Positions 58,427 to 64,000 of a DNA stretch of 64,000 nt are shown piece by piece. The notes beneath the pieces were generated by a model. The model did no database searches. It had not been told where the DNA came from and saw only the letters and a program-made list of their open reading frames with translations. Source of the stretch: [Clostridium] symbiosum (lineage in GTDB: Bacteria; Bacillota; Clostridia; Lachnospirales; Lachnospiraceae); contig CP143946.1 of the NCBI GenBank assembly GCA_036419695.1, positions 3,652,001 to 3,716,000 of the forward strand. Reading direction: 5' to 3'. The number at the start of each line of letters is the position of its first letter. The stretch's first letter is position 1. Made by a program: the position numbers and the translations under genes.

Positions 58427-59833
58427 ATGGGTGGATTTTTCAGTGTTGCATCTAAGACAAACTGCACGATGGATCTGTTTTTCGGCGTAGATTACCATTC
58501 TCATCTGGGAACAAGAAGAGGCGGTATGGCCGTCTATGGACCCGGTGGTTTTAACCGTTCTATTCATAATATTGAGAATTCTCCGTTCCGTACGAAATTT
58601 GAAAGGGATGTCGAAGAACTGGAAGGCAATATGGGCATCGCCTGTATTTCCGATATGGAACCTCAGCCCCTCTTAATTCAGTCTCATCTGGGAAGCTATG
58701 CAATTACGACGGTCGGTAAAATTGCCAACCAGGAAGAGCTCGTTAGAGAAGCCTATGAAAAAGGCCACATTCATTTTCTTGAGATGAGCGGGGGCAAAAT
58801 CAACTCAACCGAGCTGGTTGCCGCCATCATTAACCAGGCCGAATCCATCGTGGACGGTCTTCTGCTGGCCCAGGAAAAAATCAAGGGATCCATGACCATT
58901 CTGCTGCTGACCCCGGAAGGCGTCTATATTTCCAGGGACAGGCTCGGCCGCACCCCTGCCGTTATCGGAAGAAAAGAAGGCGCATACTGTGCTGCCTTTG
59001 AAAGTTTTTCCTTTATTAATCTGGGCTATTCCGCCTATCGGGAGCTGGGCCCGGGCGAGATCGTCCTGATGAAAGCGGATGGCATTGAAGTTTTGAGCCC
59101 TGCCAGAGAAGAAATGAAAATCTGTTCTTTCCTCTGGGTATACTATGGATACCCGACCTCTTCCTATGAGGGGATCAATGTGGAGGAGATGCGCTACAAC
59201 TGCGGCCGTATGCTGGCCAAACGTGATCATGCGCAGGCCGACCTGGTAGCCGGTATCCCTGATTCCGGTATTGCCCATGCAATCGGATATGCCAACGAGT
59301 CCGGCATTCCTTTTTCACGTCCTTTCATTAAATATACCCCGACCTGGCCGCGCTCCTTCATGCCGACCAGCCAGAACCAGAGAAGCCTGATTGCCCGCAT
59401 GAAGCTGATTCCGGTTGACTCCCTGATCCGGAACAAGAGCCTTCTCTTAATCGACGACTCCATTGTGCGCGGCACACAGCTCAGCGAGACAACGGAATTT
59501 TTATACCAGAGCGGAGCCAGGGAGGTCCATATCCGGCCGGCCTGTCCGCCGCTTTTATTCGGATGTAAATACCTGAACTTCTCACGCTCCAACTCCGATC
59601 TGGATCTGATTACCAGAAGGATCATAAGAGACCGCGAGGGCGACAACGTATCGGCCGAGGTCCTGGCAGATTACGCTAACCCCGACAGCCAGAATTATAA
59701 GGACATGATAGAATGCATCCGGAAAAAACTCAACTTCACGACACTTCAGTACCACAGGCTTGACGACTTAATCGCTTCCATCGGGATTTCACCATGTAAG
59801 CTCTGTACTTATTGCTGGAGTGGGAAAGAGTGA
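58427..59833 (+). CDS. Amidophosphoribosyltransferase-like protein lacking the N-terminal Cys
   Basis: This 468-residue protein aligns along its length with PurF, which makes phosphoribosylamine from PRPP and glutamine. The PRPP motif LLLIDDSIVRGTQ is intact near residue 342. The N-terminal glutaminase domain lacks the catalytic Cys: the protein begins MGGFFSVAS where PurF has CGVFG, so glutamine hydrolysis by the Ntn mechanism should be impossible unless another residue acts. HSHLGTRRGG and other fold residues remain. The C-terminus has a Cys motif (CKLCTYCWSG) resembling the Fe-S ligands of Bacillus-type PurF. AAAGGAAGTT precedes the ATG. It could use ammonia, or have a regulatory role. Confidence 0.82.
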   Translation: MGGFFSVASKTNCTMDLFFGVDYHSHLGTRRGGMAVYGPGGFNRSIHNIENSPFRTKFERDVEELEGNMGIACISDMEPQPLLIQSHLGSYAITTVGKIANQEELVREAYEKGHIHFLEMSGGKINSTELVAAIINQAESIVDGLLLAQEKIKGSMTILLLTPEGVYISRDRLGRTPAVIGRKEGAYCAAFESFSFINLGYSAYRELGPGEIVLMKADGIEVLSPAREEMKICSFLWVYYGYPTSSYEGINVEEMRYNCGRMLAKRDHAQADLVAGIPDSGIAHAIGYANESGIPFSRPFIKYTPTWPRSFMPTSQNQRSLIARMKLIPVDSLIRNKSLLLIDDSIVRGTQLSETTEFLYQSGAREVHIRPACPPLLFGCKYLNFSRSNSDLDLITRRIIRDREGDNVSAEVLADYANPDSQNYKDMIECIRKKLNFTTLQYHRLDDLIASIGISPCKLCTYCWSGKE

Positions 59834-59858
59834 TATCAGGAGTTTTTAAACAGATAGG

Positions 59859-59897
59859 GAGGCTGCTCAAACGCAAAACGAACGTTTGGGCAGCCTC
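59859..59897 (+). terminator. Terminator after PurF-like gene
   Basis: GAGGCTGCTCAAACG and CGTTTGGGCAGCCTC pair (one wobble) around a nine-base loop; TTGTTTTC follows. Confidence 0.8.
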
Positions 59898-59908
59898 TTG
59901 TTTTCTTG

Positions 59909-60041
59909 GTTGTGAGTCTTCAGTCCCGTCGACAACCTGCCCGGGGAAGGAAGGAGAAAAGATTCCCCCTCACCACCCCCTATAAACCGGGACTGAAGAC
60001 TCATATACACTCTCCCACTCCCCCGTCCCCGCATCTCAACT
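59909..60041. repeat. Dispersed repeat, family B copy 3, internally deleted
   Basis: GAGTCTTCAGTCCCG (59914-59928) and its exact complement (59988-60002) are kept. The apex is lost between two ATTCC direct repeats that remain in copies 1 and 2, leaving about 130 bases. Confidence 0.8.
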
Positions 60042-60051
60042 TAAATACCAT

Positions 60052-60080
60052 TTGACAAATCCTTCCCCATCCACTACAAT
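60052..60080 (+). promoter_or_regulatory. Promoter of the DUF4392 gene and its leader
   Basis: TTGACA (60052-60057) and TACAAT (60075-60080) are 17 bases apart. Confidence 0.75.
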
Positions 60081-60107
60081 AAGGATGAAATACAAATTGA
60101 TTCTTTT

Positions 60108-60190
60108 ATTTATCGGGACTCCTGCCCGGATGTTCCCTCCGTAAATAAGAGCCATGAATCTTTACAGGATGCGTGGGTCTTTTTTTATTT
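60108..60190 (+). ncRNA. Candidate structured leader with terminator
   Basis: GACTCCTGC (60117-60125) can pair with GCGTGGGTC (60171-60179), closing around a stem TCCGTAAA/TTTACaGGA (60138-60145 with 60161-60169) and followed by seven T (60180-60186). A competing hairpin CGGG/CCCG (60114-60117 with 60125-60128) overlaps the first arm. The layout suits an attenuator or riboswitch; I cannot match it to a known class. Confidence 0.5.
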
Positions 60191-60260
60191 TCAGGATTTA
60201 TCCTGCGGATAAAAAAGCTGCGCATATCTGCATTATGCAAATACCTGGAGGATTGATGTT

Positions 60261-61211
60261 ATGAACTTTTATAAGACCCTGGACCTGATTATGAAACAGG
60301 ATATGGGAGGACGCGGCCTTTTGGCCTCACTTCCCGCTTCACCGCTTGCTGAAACGGCCTCTGTCCTTGCAGACGCCAAACGTGCGGTGATTTTAACCGG
60401 CTTTCCGGTCCGTCTGCCGGACGGAACTTTTGTCGGCGAAACGGACGGTCCGTCCGGCGCCGCCAACCTCGCTTCGGCGCTGACAAAAACCGGGTGCCAG
60501 ACCATCGTTGTTACGGATGCCGCTTCCTTCCCTCTTTTAAAGGAGGCGCTGCGTTTTGCCGCTCCCAGAGCTTCTCTCGTCCTGCTTCCGGACAATAACT
60601 CGTTATCTTTTATCCGGACGGTTCTTTATGAATTCAGGCCGACACATTTTATCAGCCTGGAACGGCCCGGAAAAGCAGCGGACGGCCATTACCACAATAT
60701 GCGCGGCGAAATCATTGATGATATGATTGTGGATTCTTCTTCCTTCTTATCCGAAGCAAAAAAGAACGGAGCGCATACCATCTCAATTGGAGACGGAGGC
60801 AACGAGATGGGAATGGGCGCTTTCCGCCGTCAAATCCTTGAAAATGTTCCCTGCGGCAGTGAAATCTGTGCCTTGGAATCGGCCGAACTTGCTCTGGCAA
60901 GCGGCGTTTCCAACTGGTGGGGTTGGGGGCTCTCTGCTCTCCTCTCAATCAATACCGGCCGTTTTTTACTTCCTTCGGAGGAAAAGGAAACCGAACTTCT
61001 CCGGCGTGTCGTGGACGCCGGCGGCGTAGACGGATGCACGAAACAGAGGACCCTTTCCGTGGATCATCTGGACCTGGCCACTCATCTGTCTGTCCTGCGG
61101 GCCGTGTCGGAACTGACAAAGAAAACTCTGGATGAAATGAAAACCGAACCGTTTCTCTTTATTCCGGACGACAGGCGCAAAGAGCGGCATTTGATGTTGA
61201 ATTACAGATAG
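60261..61211 (+). CDS. DUF4392 protein, probable D-glutamate cyclase
   Basis: This 316-residue protein matches the DUF4392/D-glutamate cyclase family, with HTISIGDGGNEMGMG, FVGETDGPSGAANLA and a central SLERPGKAADGHYHNMRG. The mitochondrial relative DGLUCY converts D-glutamate to 5-oxo-D-proline. In bacteria the role is presumed similar. GGAGGATTG precedes the start region (ATG at 60261). A promoter and structured leader lie upstream. Neighbours murI (glutamate racemase) and gltS (glutamate transport) support a D-glutamate link. Confidence 0.82.
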   Translation: MNFYKTLDLIMKQDMGGRGLLASLPASPLAETASVLADAKRAVILTGFPVRLPDGTFVGETDGPSGAANLASALTKTGCQTIVVTDAASFPLLKEALRFAAPRASLVLLPDNNSLSFIRTVLYEFRPTHFISLERPGKAADGHYHNMRGEIIDDMIVDSSSFLSEAKKNGAHTISIGDGGNEMGMGAFRRQILENVPCGSEICALESAELALASGVSNWWGWGLSALLSINTGRFLLPSEEKETELLRRVVDAGGVDGCTKQRTLSVDHLDLATHLSVLRAVSELTKKTLDEMKTEPFLFIPDDRRKERHLMLNYR

Positions 61212-61307
61212 CAGAACCGCTTGAGGCATGAGAATTGATTATAAAGGGCAGCCGACTTACGTGCCATGATAGACAGCACACTCTGTCGGCAGATTACCGC
61301 CTTTAAA

Positions 61308-61356
61308 AAGAGTAAGGTTAATTAAGCGTCCATAGACACTTTGATACCTTACTCTT
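61308..61356 (+). terminator. Long-loop hairpin downstream of DUF4392 gene
   Basis: AAGAGTAAGGT and its exact complement form an 11-base stem around a 27-base loop, followed by ATCTTC. The T tract is poor, so it may be a processed end or weak terminator. Confidence 0.5.
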
Positions 61357-61379
61357 ATCTTCACAAACTCTTTTCGACA

Positions 61380-61590
61380 TAAATTCTTATTTTCATAACC
61401 CCTATCTGTCCCGGCGTGCGTGCCCCAGCCACATGGCGATTCCGCGGATACGCCGCCCAGGATATTGCCGGTGGTGACGGCGGCTGCAAAGTTTTTTACA
61501 ACTTCCGGAGCTGTGGCTGCGCTCTAAGTAATTGCGCTCCGGGCGACTGCCTTTTTCAGCGCTTTGCGCAGCTCTGTGTAGTTCTGTATA
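61380..61590 (-). other. Possible decayed coding sequence downstream of folD
   Basis: On the minus strand a segment reads AATAPEVVKNFAAAVTTG and continues with NILGGVSAE, preceded by an in-frame-like stretch TELRKALKKAVARSAIT that ends in a stop. No start or ribosome site is visible. It may be a gene fragment or chance. Confidence 0.25.
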
Positions 61591-61593
61591 ATC

Positions 61594-62454
61594 TCAGTTT
61601 TTTGGAGCCCATGCAGCTTCCGCCGCCTCTATCGTATGCATTGCCAGCACGGAAGTTGTCACGGAGCCGACGCCTCCCGGCACGGGAGTTATTGCGTCCA
61701 CAATTTCGGCGGCCGCGTCAAAATCAACATCACCGCACAGTTTTCCTTCTTTATTTACATTAATGCCTACATCGAGAACGGTCTGTCCCGGTTTCACCAT
61801 ATTCCTCTTGACAAGCCCCGCATGGCCTGCAGCGGATACGATGATATCGGCGTTGTCACAATAACGTTTGACGTCCCGTGTCTTAATATGGCAGAGTGAA
61901 ACCGTGGCCTCTCTGGTCAGAAACATCAGGGCCAGCGGTCTGCCGACAACAAGGCTTGCCCCTATAACAACCACATTTTTCCCTTCCAGATCATAGCCAT
62001 AATGTTCCAGGATTCTCATGCAGGCGTCTGCGGTACAGGGGGTATAGCCCGTCCTCGTCCCGGTAAAAACGCCCGACAGGGAACCATTGGTGATTCCGTC
62101 CACATCCTTGTCCGGGTCCAGCTTCGAACGTATCAGCGCATCGTCGAATCCTTCAGGGAACGGCCTGAATATCAGGCAGCCGTGGATGGAACCGTCCCGG
62201 TTTACCGCTTCTATTGAGGCAATCAGCTCCTCCTGTGAAGCCTCTCCGCCCAGATGGAACAGTTCCACCTCAATCCCGATTGTGGCGCATTTTTTCGCCG
62301 CGCTTTGTTCGTATTTGACGTCACTGACCCTTTCTCCCACCCGCACTATCGCCAATTTTGGCACTACGCCCCTGCTTTTTAAGTTTTCCGCCCTCATTCT
62401 GAGTTCTTCCGTCAATCTGGCGGCTACTTCCTTACCATCTAATATTTCAGCCAT
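61594..62454 (-). CDS. folD: Methylenetetrahydrofolate dehydrogenase/cyclohydrolase
   Basis: This 286-residue bifunctional enzyme interconverts 5,10-methylene-THF and 10-formyl-THF. The catalytic motif YEQSAAKKCATIGI holds the Tyr and Lys of the cyclohydrolase site; DVDGITNGSL and the Rossmann motif VVVIGASLVVGRPL follow, ending with TPVPGGVGSVTTSVL. AGGAGGTAG precedes the ATG at 62454, which is chosen over 62538 because it gives the standard N-terminus (MAEILDGKEVA). It supplies one-carbon units to purine synthesis. It follows murI on the same strand. Confidence 0.95.
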   Translation of the reverse strand: MAEILDGKEVAARLTEELRMRAENLKSRGVVPKLAIVRVGERVSDVKYEQSAAKKCATIGIEVELFHLGGEASQEELIASIEAVNRDGSIHGCLIFRPFPEGFDDALIRSKLDPDKDVDGITNGSLSGVFTGTRTGYTPCTADACMRILEHYGYDLEGKNVVVIGASLVVGRPLALMFLTREATVSLCHIKTRDVKRYCDNADIIVSAAGHAGLVKRNMVKPGQTVLDVGINVNKEGKLCGDVDFDAAAEIVDAITPVPGGVGSVTTSVLAMHTIEAAEAAWAPKN

Positions 62455-62576
62455 GGATCTACCTCCTGTTTTATAATCGTGATTATTCAAATGCCGTTTC
62501 ACGTCGGCAAAGCTCGGAATGTTTATCCAAAAATGCACAGAAATACATCATGGAATCCTCCTCTGCAAACAAACAC

Positions 62577-63395
62577 TTAGAATCTTTCTATATTAATTTC
62601 CGATGCATACGGCTGGATATTCTTCTGTAAAAACATATTTGCCACGGTGCCGAATCTTCCAACATCCCCGCTGCAGAAATACTTATCGCTTCCTTTGATG
62701 AGAGGAGCCGCTTTCTGGTTTTTTTCCGAGAGTCCCTTAAGCACCGCTTTAACGGATTCTCCTCCGGAATCAATCAGGGTTACGCCGCTGCCCATATAGT
62801 TCCGGATAGCTTCCTGGATCAGCGGGTAATGGGTGCAGCCGAGTATTACCACATCGACCTTCTCCTCCTTCAACCCCTTACAGTATTCTTCCACCACCGG
62901 GAGCAGCTTCGGATCGTCCGGATTGATATGGCCTCTCTCGATTAAGGGGACGAACTTTGGGCACTTCTGCTCAAATACCTTAACCCCGGGCAGAGTATCT
63001 TCGAGTTTCCTCCTGTAAATTCCGCTTTCCACCGTTGCCTGTGTTGCAATTACACCGATTTTTTTATTTCTGGTTGCTTCTGCGGCCGCAATTGCCGCCG
63101 ATTCCACCACGCCGATAATCGGAATATCCTGATTTGCCGCCCTCAGCGCATCAATACAGTTTGCCGTTATGGTATTACATGCTATCAGAATTGTTTTCAG
63201 ATTAAAGATACGAAGGAAATTCACGTCCTGCATCGACAGGCAGGTTATCTCATTTCTGCTTCTGTTCCCATAAGGAACGCGCGCTGTGTCCCCAAAATAA
63301 ATAATACTCTCATTGGGCGCCGCCTGAAGCATGGCTTTTACGGCCGACAGCCCTCCCACTCCTGAATCAAAAATGCCAACCGGACGATTATCCAT
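62577..63395 (-). CDS. murI: Glutamate racemase
   Basis: This 272-residue cofactor-independent racemase makes D-glutamate for peptidoglycan. The two catalytic cysteines are in LIACNTITANC and LGCTHYPL, and the N-terminal signature is GIFDSGVGGLSAVKAM with GDTARVPYG. AAGGAGGTC precedes the ATG at 63395, preferred to the frame's first ATG at 63446. Located between folD and gltS on the same strand. Confidence 0.95.
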   Translation of the reverse strand: MDNRPVGIFDSGVGGLSAVKAMLQAAPNESIIYFGDTARVPYGNRSRNEITCLSMQDVNFLRIFNLKTILIACNTITANCIDALRAANQDIPIIGVVESAAIAAAEATRNKKIGVIATQATVESGIYRRKLEDTLPGVKVFEQKCPKFVPLIERGHINPDDPKLLPVVEEYCKGLKEEKVDVVILGCTHYPLIQEAIRNYMGSGVTLIDSGGESVKAVLKGLSEKNQKAAPLIKGSDKYFCSGDVGRFGTVANMFLQKNIQPYASEINIERF

Positions 63396-63485
63396 AATTC
63401 TGACCTCCTTAAAAATAATGGAACATGAACTTTGTGAGCCAATCACCGCCAGCCGCCGGTGAAATGATGAAATTTACTCAATTTA

Positions 63486-63520
63486 AAAGGGTAGAAATCA
63501 AAATATGATTTCTACCCTTT
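63486..63520 (-). terminator. Terminator of gltS
   Basis: AAAGGGTAGAAATCA and its exact complement form a 15-base stem with a five-base loop, followed on the minus strand by TTAAATTG. Confidence 0.8.
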
Positions 63521-63620
63521 CAAATCAGCATAGCGCGAGTACATCGGCTACAAAAATAAAAGGTATTGATATAAGCGTACTTCATTAAACGTATTGCGGC
63601 AAAATGAATCATGACATAAA

Positions 63621-64000
63621 TTACAGGAAGTTCATAAAGGCCGTAATCAGCAGTGAATTAATAATATCGGTGAAAAACCCTCCGCAGACCGGAATGATAA
63701 GATAGGCTTTCGCGGACGGACCGTATACCTGTGTCAGGGAATCCATATTGGCCATTGCATTCGGCGTGGCTCCCATTCCGAATCCGCAGTGTCCGGCCGA
63801 CAGAACGGCCGCGTCGTAGTCCCTGCCACAGAGATTAAAGGTAATAAAGTATACAAACAATCCGGCCAGCACGGTTTGAACCAAAAGAATCACGATCATC
63901 GGCATCGCCAAATCGGCAAGCTGATACAGCTTCATTCCCATCATGGCAAGTGCCAGGAAGAAGTTAAGGGAGATAGAGCCGATCGTACTGATTTCCTGAA
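63621..64000 (-). CDS. gltS: Sodium/glutamate symporter, C-terminal part
   Basis: The frame is open from the window edge to the stop at 63621, giving the last ~126 residues. It matches the GltS C-terminus: NFFLALAMMGMKLYQLADLA, MPMIVILLVQTVLAGLFVYF, GHCGFGMGATPNAMANM (the re-entrant loop region) and IIPVCGGFFTDIINSLL. GltS imports L- or D-glutamate with sodium. The 5' part lies beyond the window. Confidence 0.9.
   Translation of the reverse strand, partial: QEISTIGSISLNFFLALAMMGMKLYQLADLAMPMIVILLVQTVLAGLFVYFITFNLCGRDYDAAVLSAGHCGFGMGATPNAMANMDSLTQVYGPSAKAYLIIPVCGGFFTDIINSLLITAFMNFL

Overview
The window looks like chromosome from a Gram-positive, spore-forming anaerobe of the Lachnospiraceae (Clostridium cluster XIVa; the Clostridium symbiosum group is my best guess). 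This is inferred from gene content: RNase Y, recX-recA, ktrB-ktrA, spoIIM beside xerD and nudF, a giant 2-hydroxyacyl-CoA dehydratase activator, a folate ECF transporter, DUF4392 D-glutamate cyclase and GltS. No rRNA, tRNA or CRISPR array was seen.

Layout. 1-~3590 is an AT-rich accessory element (tyrosine recombinase, three small HTH regulators, small membrane proteins) whose right end abuts a collagen-like gene that has lost its 5' end. 5-10 kb: a CitMHS-type transporter divergent from an OmpR-type regulator and a soluble hybrid histidine kinase. 10.5-20.7 kb: lysA, pyk, a rhomboid-like membrane protein, the dehydratase activator and a small secreted protein. 21-30 kb: an RND/MFP/TolC-like efflux operon divergent from its own two-component system. 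31-36 kb: xerD, spoIIM, nudF, proC and a cell-wall-binding protein. 36-44 kb: a methyltransferase, a YeiL-like regulator, a second two-component system with a small secreted protein, and an MFS transporter paired with an esterase. 44-50 kb: rny, recX, recA with a LexA box, and ktrB-ktrA. 50-56 kb: a UppS-like enzyme, an MBL hydrolase, folC and folT behind a THF riboswitch, then guaB. 56-64 kb: a subtilase, a polysaccharide deacetylase, a PurF-like protein without its N-terminal Cys, D-glutamate cyclase, folD, murI and the end of gltS.

The most unusual content is intergenic. Several families of dispersed palindromic repeats occupy the gaps. Families A and B share terminal inverted repeats built on GTCTTCAGTCCCGG, and their apices carry a hairpin with one conserved mismatch whose stem covaries between copies. 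The same hairpin, with the same stem covariation, forms a 91-bp tandem array at 19934-20166 that is predicted to lie in the leader of a secreted-protein gene. An 89-bp MITE with 15-bp terminal repeats and a perfect 8-bp target duplication sits in the leader of the efflux regulator. These repeats, and the element that splits the collagen-like gene, are the parts most likely to be undescribed.
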